From contig QKYT01000292.1 in the NCBI GenBank assembly GCA_003550305.1, positions 36,719 to 52,195 on the forward strand: 15,477 bases of DNA. The letters run 5' to 3'. Numbering within the stretch: position 1 is the first letter of the stretch; every line of letters starts with the position of its first letter. Both the position numbers and the translations under genes were made by a program. Positions 1 to 11,521 of the stretch are shown in pieces. This DNA is from Glomus cerebriforme. Taxonomy: Eukaryota > Glomeromycota > Glomeromycetes > Glomerales > Glomeraceae. The notes beneath the pieces were generated by a model. That model was not told the origin of the DNA. It saw nothing but the letters and a program-made list of their open reading frames with translations, and made no database searches.

Positions 1-960
1 AAAAAAAAAAAAAAAAAAAAAAATTTAAAAATGCGGCACATTTTATATATGAACAATATTTTTTTTTATTAATAAAACAATGTAGATGTAAATTAATTTT
101 CATAATATTATTCTTATAAATAATCTATCCAAGTAAAGTAGATAAATAATACCTACTGGTATCTACTGGTATTGTTAATAGTATTGTTCCAAATTCAGCT
201 GATGTGATACGTACATAAAAATAAGATAAACTAGAAGAATTTTCTAAAATAAGAAAAATTTATAATGATTTCCCATATTGTTCCAAATGATTGAAGATCT
301 TTAATTGTTACATTGTTACACATTATAAATATATGATGGAAAAAAAGAAAAAAGAGAACAATGTAAAGAAACAAATTTTCAATTATTCTTTTTTTTTAAG
401 TTATTAAATGCGTAGAACTCATGCTTTTATAGTATTATTAATACTTTTGTTTTACAAAAACATATAATGGTATATGTTGTATTGCTTTTTATTTATACTT
501 ATCACAATGAAATTTCATTATAATATTCGCGCTCATAAGTTCATTACAAAAGATTATCATTACTACGTACTATGATAAATTATTTCCGAATGGTTCTTTT
601 TGCATAATAAATTTATAATAAAAAAACAAAACATTAACAAATAACAAATATAAAACTTTTAATATTACTTTATCTGTCACATAATCAATTATGTATCATC
701 ATATGGTTATCTAAATTTTTATGGATTTTCGTTATTTTTTCTTCATATTAAAAAAGGTTTTCATTTATGCCGCGATTTTGGATACAAGGAGTATTCATCT
801 TTTTAAATATGAATGAACTTAATTATATATGATAAAGCAGTACCATTCGTCCGTATGGTCGGTCAAATAATGATTTTGGCATTCCATTGTTTTAAAAATT
901 TTCGTATCTTTTATTAAATAGTTTATCTTCTCTGAACATGTTTCACTTAATTATTAAAGT
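1..960. other. AT-rich intergenic stretch, no gene seen
   Basis: The stretch opens with a run of 23 A and stays extremely AT-rich. I see no open frame with protein-like composition on either strand and no RNA gene. A small possible stem (ACCAT at 842, ATGGT at 855) sits in a slightly GC-richer patch around 840-875, but nothing supports a function for it. Confidence 0.6.
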
Positions 961-1420
961 TTCATATTAAAGTTAGGGGTGGAGATTAAAGTTCAAAAGA
1001 ATGAGGGTGTGAAATTTTCACCTGTTACAAATTTTATTTTTAGAAATCAATTCTAGAAATATTGGCGGTTGAGTGGCGAGTGTTATTGTTTACTGAGTTT
1101 ACTGTGTCCTGTTTACTAGTATCAGTTAAAACGTCATAGCCGGATTTACGGGTATTTTACGCTGGCATTATGATTTTCGCCACATTATACATGTGGTTAC
1201 TCTGGCTATTCAAATGACATCAAAATAATGAAAATCATCATGATGAAATTATGACCCGAAATTGTGACATCATCATCCTTTACTCTTTTTTTTCATACAA
1301 AGAACTAAGAAAAATCTATAAATTGATCAAAATTTCGCGCCTTTTTTAACAAGTAAAAAAAACAAATCAATCTTGAATTTTTTTTTTTTTAAATAAAATA
1401 ATATCAAAAATTAAGTAAAA
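961..1420 (+). promoter_or_regulatory. Upstream region of the Arg/His-rich small gene
   Basis: This stretch is less AT-rich than its surroundings and carries several recognisable motif matches. AGGGGT at 975-980 fits the fungal stress-response element core. TTCTAGAA at 1051-1058, with a further GAA at 1043, fits a gapped heat-shock element. AACGTCAT at 1130-1137 contains a CRE/ATF half site, and TGACATCA occurs at 1215-1222 and 1265-1272. A TATA-like TATAAATT lies at 1317-1324, about 100 bp before the ATG at 1421. The motif matches are direct; their use by the matching transcription factors is inference. Short motifs also arise by chance in AT-rich DNA. Confidence 0.4.
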
Positions 1421-1879
1421 ATGGTTAAAAGCAGAAGAACAGGAAATACTCATAGAGTAACTTCTTTACCACGTCGTTTATTTTATAAGACAAAACGCGT
1501 TATTATGTCACCTGTAAGAAGGAGGCATAGAAATTATGATACCACCACAGCCACCACTACGGGTACCACTACTACAGGTGGTAACCACCCAAAGGTTTGT
1601 TATCAACATTAATAATTTCTTTAAAATTATTAAAATTATTGGTTTGCTTAATTCTAACTATATTATATTTTTGTGTTTTAGTTATTTGGTGGATTTCGAA
1701 GAGGACATAGAAGACAAACTAGACCCGCCGCTCAACAGGGGACAAAGGGTCATCATTTTATGGGTTTTACCATAAGAAGAGATCCTAATTATGACCATAA
1801 TCATCATAATCATAAAAATCATCATCATAATCATCATCATCGAACCATTAGATCTAAAATTCGTTCTCTTTTACATTAA
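1421..1879 (+). CDS. Small basic protein with Thr tract and His-rich tail, unrecognised
   Basis: Two exons, 1421-1594 and 1682-1879, join in phase 0 across an intron with donor GTTTGT and an acceptor ending TTTTAG, giving 123 residues. I do not recognise the family. Residues 1-40 are Arg-rich and basic. Residues 41-52 are almost only Thr with an Ala and a Gly. Residues 97-111 contain ten His among Asn and Lys, which could bind metal ions such as zinc, nickel or copper; that is inference from composition. There is no clear signal peptide or membrane segment, so the protein is probably intracellular and largely disordered. The start has A at -3 and G at +4, with a TATA-like box about 100 bp upstream and AATAAA at 1961-1966, about 80 bp after the stop. 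Without splicing the frame stops soon after the donor. The second exon keeps the same Arg/His bias, which supports the splice. Confidence 0.65.
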
Positions 1880-2216
1880 ATTAAATTATCCTATTTTATT
1901 TTAGCAAATTTATTTTTATAAATTATGTAATATTATCTATTGTAGTTGTATATTATTGTCAATAAAGGACATTATTTCATTATTTATTACCATAAATGTT
2001 TTAACTAGGATTATATTACTATTTTCGGATAGTTCATTATTTTCGTAAATAAAAACGTCATATTATAATTGAACGTCATTATTAGATCATAATATCATAA
2101 TGACATACAGTATGCTCAAATAAAATTATAAATATGCGCTCTTTAAACTTTCAAAAAACAAAATTTTTTATAATTTAGCTTCTATCAAAACAAAAAAAAG
2201 AATTTTTATTTAAAAC
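1880..2216 (+). promoter_or_regulatory. Spacer with 3' end signal of the first small gene and promoter of the second
   Basis: AATAAA at 1961-1966 is a plausible polyadenylation signal for the upstream gene. Further on, AACGTCAT occurs at 2054-2061 and again at 2072-2079, the same octamer as at 1130 before the first small gene. A TATA-like TATAAATA at 2127-2134 lies 90 bp before the ATG at 2217. The similar layout of the two upstream regions suggests common control; this is inference from motif positions only. Confidence 0.4.
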
Positions 2217-2499
2217 ATGGAACGTACTATTACCAAAGATAATAAGATAATTCCATCTGATTCAAAATACAAAAAACCATCAATGGATGAAGTTGAAGAA
2301 AAGAAACGTTTAGAAGATAAAAATGAAGAGGGAAAACCTAAAGAAGGTTTGTAAGCTTTGTAATTAATTTAAAAAAATTGTTTTTACTTATATCAAGAAT
2401 TTTTTTTATGTAGGTGGATCTGCCGGTAGGGAACAGATTGGTATTACAACTATTAAAGATGAAGTGAATCCTCGACCACGCAGATCTAATACTTCATAA
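2217..2499 (+). CDS. Small Lys/Glu-rich hydrophilic protein, unrecognised
   Basis: Two exons, 2217-2346 and 2414-2499, join in phase 1 through donor GTTTGT and an acceptor ending ATGTAG, giving 71 residues. An overlapping GTAAGC donor four bases further on would put the second exon out of frame and into an early stop, so GTTTGT is preferred. The preceding small gene uses the same donor. The protein is strongly charged (Lys, Glu, Asp, Arg), lacks hydrophobic segments, and ends in an Arg/Pro/Ser-rich tail. It should be soluble and disordered. No domain is recognised and I assign no function. The start context is AACATGG. An AATAAA lies at 2745-2750. It is a tandem neighbour of the Arg/His-rich gene, sharing its orientation, intron style and upstream octamer. 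A short non-conserved ORF remains possible, but the splice restores a frame that ends cleanly. Confidence 0.55.
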
Positions 2500-4590
2500 A
2501 AATAATTATTAGATGATTATTGTTACATTAACCTCCATAAGAATATTTGCAATGCAAAGTTCTTTATCTATTATTTATTTTTCATCTATAAGTAAATTAA
2601 ACAAATTTTTGTAGCGAAAGTACGCGTTTTCTATAAATTTTTTAGAACCTTTTTTAAATTTTTATTTAATAATGCTCAGGCGGACATTTTATGGGATGTG
2701 AAGGGTTTATCTCTTTATATAAAATTACGAATGTACCAAAAAACAATAAAATAATCTTATTTTCCATTTGAATTTACCATTCATAATGTATTACTATGTA
2801 AAAGTTGTGCGAAATGGCAACATTAAATAAATTAATAATTAATTATAAATTATATACTTTATAAGTTAATTTATTTAATAGCTCCAATTTTTATACCTTA
2901 TTTCTTCTGTTAATCTAATGATAATAGATAAGTTTAGCTTACTTAAAATCCAGCATAACTAAAAAAATGTGTTTAAAGTCCAATCACTAGACATTTTAAA
3001 TTTTAAGTTTATTTAAAAGATCAGATCAATCCAAATGTTTATTTATTTGTTAATTGGATTCATAGTAATAAATGTAATAGTATTATTATTTTAAATTGGT
3101 ATTTAATTGTCATATATTTTATATCAGATATGTATTTTACTTTTATTATCATATTTTAATAAAATTATACTTTGGTACAAAATCCTGACATTTTCAATAC
3201 TACCTAACTTAATATATAGTAATTATTGTGATTTTATAATTTTATAACAAATATAATAAAAATTGATTATATAAGTATATATATTTTTATTAAGCATAAA
3301 AACAGATAATAAATACATAATAATACAATAATGTTGCAGATGAAACTAAAACTAGCTATAAGTAAAACTTTTGAAATTATACAAAATTAGTAGTTTTGTT
3401 ATATACAATTAGACTTTTATATAGTTAGTAGTTACCTAATTAGTTCTCACAAAATCAGTAATTATATAGAAGTATATTTATATAAAATTATAATTCAGAT
3501 ATTTTCTTTTTTGGAAAGAAAAATCTTAATCTATTTTAAAAGATATATACTTACTTTTATTTTGTTTTCCCTATATAATAGTAATATAACTACTAATTTA
3601 TTTATTTATCATTTATATTTCAAAGATAACTTACTTTCCTTTCTCTTTTCTTTCTTCTTTAAGTTTTTTAAAAGTTTTATTTGCAGTATATAAAAATATT
3701 TTTTATTTAAATATTTTTTTTTAATTAACATATTTTTTTATTTTTAGAAACTTTACAAAAAATTTTCAACACTTTGAAAATACTTTTATTAAACTAAATA
3801 AAATTGTTTAAAAGATATGATTAAGCAAATATATTTTTAAAAACTAAGTAAATTTATTTAATAAGTATGAAATTATTTACATATTAATTTTCATTAAACT
3901 AGCTTAAATATTTATAAAGTTATACTTATTTTTATTATATTTGTAATATAATTTAAACACTTTGATTAAAGAAAATTAGCTTTTATTAAATAAGCAAAGT
4001 TGTTTAATAGATATGAAAATATTTAGATATTAATTTTTATTATGCTTAAGTAAGTTTTTATAAATTAATTATTATTTTTTGTAATAAAATTTATTGTATA
4101 CATATATTTTTTTATTTTATTGTATGATTTCTAATCTAAATTAAATTGACCTTTATTAAATAAATAAAGTTTTTTTTTTATTAGACAAATTAATCGTAAT
4201 TATTATAATTATAAGTTATTTTAAAGAAAATATAATTATATAAAAATAAATCATGAATATAACTTTTATATAGAAAAGTATAACTTGTCATGTGAGGTAA
4301 AAATTTATAAAGATAGCAGTTATTACTAACTACCCTCAGATAAATACCAAATTGCACTTAAATCTCTAATTAGTAATGTAAATCTTATTAATGTTATAGA
4401 AATTTGGAAGTTAAACATATGGCAGTTAATATAACATTAGTAAATTACATGATATTATTTTAAAATTATTCTTATATATTTATACATATTTACTTTTAAC
4501 TAGTGAAAGTTTGATTTGTCATCATTTTTTTTAAGTGATATTATGAATACAAAAAGCACAATTTATATTTAATTTATTAAAGAGTCAGTG
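2500..4590. other. Very AT-rich intergenic tract without a gene
   Basis: More than 2 kb of A/T-dominated sequence. After the likely 3' UTR of the Lys/Glu-rich gene (to about 2750) I see no open frame with protein-like composition. The single 60-codon frame near 3511 consists of Phe, Ile, Leu, Tyr and Ser, as expected from random AT-rich DNA. A degenerate repeat occupies 3780-4190 and is listed separately. Confidence 0.6.
3780..4190. repeat. Degenerate AT-rich repeat, about three to four partial copies
   Basis: Related segments recur around 3785, 3840, 3980 and 4150. Copies begin near CTTTTATTAAAYWAA, run into GTTTAAWAGATATGA and then a stretch like ATTTASATATTAATTTT followed by a long AT block. 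The clearest pair is aligned at 3866 and 4012, an offset of 146 bp, with similarity extending about 100 bp. Spacing between copies is irregular. Because the DNA is almost pure A/T, part of this similarity may be compositional. Confidence 0.35.
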
Positions 4591-4594
4591 ATAT

Positions 4595-5141
4595 AAAAAA
4601 GGTATTGATCTACAGAAAATAGATAATTTTGCTAACTTTATGATTGATACTGGAAGTGAAAGTTTAGTAACTTTAATGTGTGAAATTCATAATAATACTT
4701 AAGTAATTAATAATTCTACTGAAGTTAAATATTTTATCAAAAAATATCAGATGAAAAATGTATAGCATTAGGATGAAAGTTATCATCCTTAGCATTTGAA
4801 TTCAAATTGACATATATTGCAGCTATATTACAAGATTTAATTTAAGAAGTGGAATTATTTAACACTAATGTTAATAAATAAAATCAAGAAATGATTTGTA
4901 ATTTATTGCAAGTTAATGCAAAAGGAAGGCCTGCTAAAAAATTAAAATCTTTTGAAGAAAATACATTAAATAATTTTACACTTAGCAGGCAATAGATTTA
5001 TTAATCATTCTGATAATGGATATATATGTCGCAATTATCTTAAATATAAGTATAATTTATGAAGTTGCAGTATGTATACCATGTAAAATTTGTAAGAAAT
5101 CTGGACATAATTATTTACATTGTTCAAATAAGAAAAATGTA
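4595..5141 (+). pseudogene. Decayed transposase-like ORF with C-terminal zinc knuckle
   Basis: Translation in + frames gives protein-like stretches broken by stops. A first block (from about 4601) includes FMIDTGSESLVTLMCEIHNN. A middle block (about 4770-4870) is helical. A later block near 4915-4980 has KGRPAKKLKSFEEN. A last block has C-x2-C-x4-H-x4-C at 5082-5123 (CKICKKSGHNYLHC). A KGRP-K-K basic linker followed by a CCHC knuckle is known at the C-terminus of many MULE/FAR1-like transposases, so I infer a remnant of that kind. Several stops can be read as CAA-to-TAA or TGG-to-TGA changes, as expected from C-to-T decay. Frame shifts also separate the blocks. A retroviral-type protease (from the DTGS) is less likely because the knuckle lies downstream of it. 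Confidence 0.45.
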
Positions 5142-5755
5142 TAATTAACTTGTATTATTACTGCAAAAAATTCCTTCAGTTATTAATTAGGAATCATAAC
5201 TTTATTAATCATGTACAAATTTCTTATATATTATTTTAATTATTGTAATAAATATTTGTGATATTTTAATAAAAATACAGTATATATGAACATATGATTT
5301 ATATACTGCATCAAATAAGGATGGTATTTTAAAAAATCATTAGGGATGGTAGATAAAATTATTCTTATAAAAAAATATAAATTTACTAATAGTCTATACA
5401 AAAAAAAAAAAATTTTTTTTACAATATAAAAGACTTAAAAACAAACTTTTCTTATAAAATTTACAGTAAAATCATATAAAATTGCTTGGAATTAAGAATA
5501 GAAACATAAATTTCAAATACTTTAGATTATGAAATTTAATAAAAATTAAGTAGTTGTAAAGAAAATAACTTTGTGAAAATTTTTACTAATATACACATTA
5601 TGCTTTTGTGAAATTGTATAAATAATTGGTAAATCATCTGATTATAGCAATTTGAAAATGGTATTTATAATAAATTCATAACTTTTTTAGTAATTTAAAA
5701 GGTAAAATAAGCACAAAATAAATATTAAAATGTTTTTTTATTGCTTTTTAAGTAG
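5142..5755. other. AT-rich spacer, no gene seen
   Basis: No coding frame is evident. The only structure I noticed is a short inverted repeat, CAGTATAT at 5278-5285 against ATATACTG at 5301-5308. In AT-rich DNA this is weak evidence of anything functional. Confidence 0.5.
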
Positions 5756-5902
5756 TATTCTAAAGGTCCATTTGATATTATAAATTTTAATTTAAATCAG
5801 GAAATGCTTGCAGAACATATATATTTCCTTATTGAACATAATCAGTAATGTGAGGAAATAGGTTTAATTATAGGAGTGCGCATAAATAGGAGAACATTTT
5901 AA
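5756..5902 (+). pseudogene. Possible coding fossil of about 48 codons with one internal stop
   Basis: The + frame from 5756 reads as a protein-like stretch containing KGPFDIINFNLNQ, then an acidic/hydrophobic helix, a TAA at 5846-5848, and a second part with CEEIGLIIGVRINRRTF before TAA at 5900. Gly, Pro, Glu and Arg content is well above what the surrounding AT-rich DNA encodes by chance. The internal TAA could be a mutated CAA. I do not recognise the family. It lies just downstream of the LYS12 3' end on the opposite strand and is probably a transposon or gene relic. Confidence 0.3.
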
Positions 5903-6010
5903 ATTAATTAGCTTAATTTTATTTTATATTTTGCTTTCTCTTTTAACACTTTTTAAATAAATTAAAAGTACTAATAATTTCACAACCTTAATAACACAAA
6001 CGAAAATAAT

Positions 6011-7558
<1,548 letters not shown>

Positions 7559-7718
7559 TTTTTAAAAAATTTGCTTAAATTCTTAAATTTTTTTTTTTTT
7601 ATATCCAAGATCCAGTGTAACCGATGTAGTGACCAATTATGTTGATAACACAAAAATTTGAATATAAATTGCCACATTTTCAAAAAACGGTGTTCTTTTT
7701 CATCTGTTCTATAAAAAA
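7559..7718. promoter_or_regulatory. Shared divergent promoter of LYS12 and COG2
   Basis: Only 160 bp separate the two start codons, which face away from each other, so both promoters must overlap here or reach into the genes. A CCAAT pentamer is at 7633-7637, with T/A homopolymer tracts next to the LYS12 start and a weak TATA-like AATATAAATT near 7660. No Gcn4-type TGACTCA, expected for amino-acid control of a lysine gene, is visible. Confidence 0.5.
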
Positions 7719-10700
7719 ATGGTTATTCCAGAATCGACAACTTCATCAAAAACCGAAGAAAAATCTGCTATTCGTACTTCACGCTCACCAATACTAACCA
7801 TATACACAACACCAGAACATTCAGATCAAAAAACATGGCCAAATTTCACTTCACCAACAGATAACACGAAAACTCCTTTACCATTTCCTCAACCATTGAA
7901 CAGAGAAATGTTTGCGACACCCGAATTTAATGCTGATAACTTTTTAGCTAGTAGACGTCATTTACCTTTAAATGAATTGAAGAAAGAGTTGATTGTACAT
8001 TTGAAAAGTTTGAAGAGTGAATTGGTGGAAATGATTAATAAGGATTATAGCAGTTTTGTTGATTTGTCAACAAATTTAAAGGGAGTTGATAAAGTTATTG
8101 AAGAAGTTGCTAGACCTTTGGGTAAAATGAGAGAAGAGGTTGAGGTATGTGAATACGATTGAAAATGGAACTTGGTAGGATTCGATCTTCACATTTTATT
8201 AACTTTTTATAGGGGGTTCGATTGACATTTCAAGGAGTTGTCGATTCATTGGAAAATCAACTGGTTCATCGAACATCTATTCGTGAAAAGAAGGCTTCTT
8301 TACAACTTCTAATTAATATTCATGAATCTGTGCGAAAAGTTGAAAACTTATTGTTAATTAGTAGTGATACTAGTTCTTCACTAGTATCAAAAGATGATAG
8401 GTATTTTTTCTAATTCATTATTTTTTATTCATATTGTTTTTATTATTTCAATTCATTCTTATCGATAACAGTTATTTCTCTTTTTGTTTGATTTATTAGT
8501 GGAAATAACGCGAAACAAATTGAACGTGTTGCCATTGAATATAATCAGATGCAATATTTAGTAAACAAAGGAAAAGATTTACCCTTTGTAGAAAATATTG
8601 ATTGGGTATGTAAGGAATTTATAGATATCATTTTAGAAAATTTTTATTAAAAAAATTGTTATTTCTTTTTAGAGGATTATACGGATCAAAGATACTCTTC
8701 GCACAAATCTTTCTTCAGCACTTCGTTCGGCTTTGCGTATTGTGAAGGGTCAATCAAGTACATCATCTTCCAAGGAGACATTAACTCAAATTCTTAGAAC
8801 TTATGCTTTGATAGATCAAACAATATCTGCTGAGGAAGTGATTAGAGAAGAGTTGGTTGCCCCTTTTATTCAAGAAGTATATAATTGTTTTTAATTTCAT
8901 TTTTTTTTATAATAAATTATTATATTAATATTAATATCCTATATTGATTTAGACAGTTAAACGGTCTGTGCTTGAAAATCCACAGTCAATTGCTCCCTCT
9001 GCCGTAATCGCATCGCGTTTATTTGCTGGAAAATCAATGAAATCTCGTATTATGGAATCGTATTCAAAAGAGCCTTTAGCTCTTATGTATAATAAGATAT
9101 TGCAATTTATTAATAATGATTGTAACATTCTGCTTGAAATTACAAGAAAGGTTTTAAGGGGGACTAGTTTTGAAATTTTGGTGAATTCTATATGGACAGA
9201 AGTTGTGGAAGTTGTGAATAAAAAATTATCATTAATATTTAATCCTGGAATTCCAAATATGTTTCATAAGGTAAATTTCTAGCTAAAATGATATTATTTT
9301 TTTATAATACTAAATTTGGTTTATTCATTTATAGAATTATTCAATATCCATGAACTTTGTTTCAAGTATTGAAAGCTTATGTTATTCCAAGAAATCTTTA
9401 TTATATTTGAGAAATCATTCTACGTATGTAGAATTTATGAAAAGATGGCAGTTACCGGTATATTTTCAATTACGGTGAGTTTTTGAGGTTTGTGGTGTTT
9501 ATATTACTAGTTTAATATGTATATACTAATTTGAATGTTATTCCCTTTAATCCAAAGGTTTAAAGAAATTTCAAATCAAATTGAAGAAACACTAAACACT
9601 GGATTAGATGTATCAATAGATAGTAGTAATGACACACAATGTAAACCAGCAACATATTGACTTTTTTATTTATACATATATATAAATATATTAAATTTTG
9701 TGACATATTTATATTATTTTTTATAGATCCAACATCTTTAAAATTACCTGCTAGTAAATTCATTATATTAGCTATAGAAAGATGTTGGTCTGAAGAAGTA
9801 TTCATATATGGACTTTCACACAGGTTCTGGAAATTAACCTTACAGGTAAATATTATATTTAAAGAATTTACAATTAAATACTTATAAACTTATTAATCTT
9901 ATTATATAGTTAATAGAAAGATATAAGAAGTGGCTTGTATCAATATTAGTTGAGTTAGTTGAAACCAATAATCAGGCCAATGATAAAATAGTAAGTATAT
10001 AATTTATTTCATTATAACTACCAATAATCTTTAACTTATTATTTATTGAATATAGATGAATTCACCAGCATTAAGACCATCTAGTGGATCAGGAAATAGA
10101 GGGTCTGGAAGTCCAGTGCCAAGCTCGTCAAACAATGATGCATTAGACGAGCAAGTATTAAGACATTTGGTTATAGTGTCACATGACGTTGAGAATATGA
10201 CTATTAAGGTAAGCATGGGAGAATGGGTTAAATATTTATTGAAAATTTTTTAATTTTTGTTTTATGGTAAAGATCAAAGAGATATATCGTGAAAGTATTA
10301 TAATTAAATTGCCTGAATCCATGATAGATCAACCTATAATTGAAGGTAAACTTACGTTTAAATTCTTAATTTATCTATTACAACAAACTAAATAAGTTTC
10401 CTTATAATAGAAAGTATTTTGAATTCACTCTCTTCTTTGCAATCTGATTTACCGGATTTAAGTCAAAGGATCTCAGCAATTCTTACAAAGAGATGTACAG
10501 AAGCATTACGACATGTTCGTAGTATTATCACACAATATCGACAACCTAATACTAAGCCACCTACAGAATCTTCTTACTTTGTTCCACATATTATGAAACC
10601 ATTAGCTGCCTTTTATGATGTTAATAAACCATATTTAAGTGATAAAAGACGAAAAGAATGGAGCTCTATAGTAGGAGATACTGTTTCAGTAAGGTAAAGA

Positions 10701-11271
10701 ATTGTTTTTTTTTTTTCATTTACAACAATTATACAAATTAACATACTATTAATGTACATTAGATATTATACAATATTATATGAATATCTTACAAATTTGA
10801 AAAAGACCGAGGAGAGTTCAAAAATTATGAAAATGAAGAGATTAAAAAAAGGACAAACAAGAGGAGGCCTTGTTTCTTCTTTGTTTTCTGATTCGGGTGA
10901 TAATGGATTAATAGAAGATTCTACTGTTATGAGTGATGAAGATAAAATTCGATTACAGTATCTATTGGATGTAAAGAAATTTGGAAAAGAGGTTTATACA
11001 ATAATAATATATACATCCTTTTTTTGTAATTAATTATTATATTTATTTGATTAATGTTTATTTTATTTTATTTTATTTTTTTTTTTTGATAGTTAACTAA
11101 TATTGGAATTGATATTAAAGGGTTAAAGGGATATATTGATTTGTATAAAGTTGTTGAACCATATGGTAAGTTTTGTTTTTCCTTCTAATATATTGAAAAA
11201 TTGGCTTCTTTTGTTCACACTAATGATTTTGTAACTGCTAAATCCAAACAGAATCCATTCGAAAATCATAA
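7719..11271 (+). CDS. COG2: Conserved oligomeric Golgi complex subunit 2
   Basis: Subunit of lobe A of the COG tether, a peripheral Golgi complex that captures retrograde intra-Golgi vesicles. Fifteen exons: 7719-8144, 8213-8400, 8500-8605, 8673-8876, 8953-9270, 9335-9474, 9558-9640, 9727-9845, 9910-9990, 10056-10208, 10273-10345, 10411-10693, 10763-10991, 11093-11165, 11252-11271. All introns are GT-AG, 64-101 bp, and frames join throughout to give 831 residues; human COG2 has about 738. Residues 1-65 are a Ser/Thr/Pro-rich extension. Residues 68-145 form the conserved COG2 N-terminal coiled region (FNADNFLASRRHLPLNEL, then INKDYSSFVDLSTNL). Mid-protein, YLVNKGKDLPF and ERCWSEEVF with HRFWKLTLQ are typical. 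Residues 556-580 are a Gly/Ser/Pro loop inserted before the C-terminal DUF3510-type region (about 600-760), which contains SSYFVPHIMKPLAAFYD. The last exon has only six codons. No transmembrane segment, as expected. Diverges from LYS12 across 160 bp. Confidence 0.93.
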
Positions 11272-11284
11272 AATAATTTTATGA
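11266..11284. repeat. Palindrome spanning the COG2 stop codon
   Basis: Nine-base arms (TCATAAAAT and ATTTTATGA) flank a single central A and include the last sense codon and stop of COG2. In RNA this could fold into a short AT-only hairpin. No function is claimed. Confidence 0.4.
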
Positions 11285-11521
11285 ATATTATTATTTATTA
11301 ATCTTGTATCTTTACAAGAATATTGTTATTATTATAATTCTTTATTAATTTTTTTTTTGTATTTAAATTTAAAGGTAAGTATTATTTTAATTATTTAGAT
11401 GGTATTAATAACAGGAAATTAATTATTGTAATAAATAGTGTAATAATGATAATATATACAGAAAAAAATAGAATCTTTAAAAAAATAAAAAGAATAAAAT
11501 AAATAAACCAAAAAAATAATT

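Noticed and set aside
1..23. Poly(A) run as the tail of a retrotransposed copy
   Set aside because: No adjacent coding relic or target-site duplication is visible, and A runs are common throughout the window.
2351..2356. GTAAGC as the donor of the Lys/Glu-rich gene
   Set aside because: It has a stronger consensus than GTTTGT, but joining it to the acceptor at 2413 leads quickly to a stop, while GTTTGT preserves a charged, protein-like frame.
3511..3693. 60-codon + strand frame
   Set aside because: It encodes only residues expected from random AT-rich DNA (Phe, Ile, Leu, Tyr, Ser), with no splice partners or motif.
4640..4670. Retropepsin-like DTGS motif
   Set aside because: The order is wrong for gag-pol because the zinc knuckle lies downstream. 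The flanking residues fit no protease and the KGRP linker fits a transposase better.
9560..9805. 81-codon minus-strand frame inside COG2
   Set aside because: It lies antisense to COG2 exons 7 and 8 and the intron between them, whose sense translation is clearly conserved COG2.
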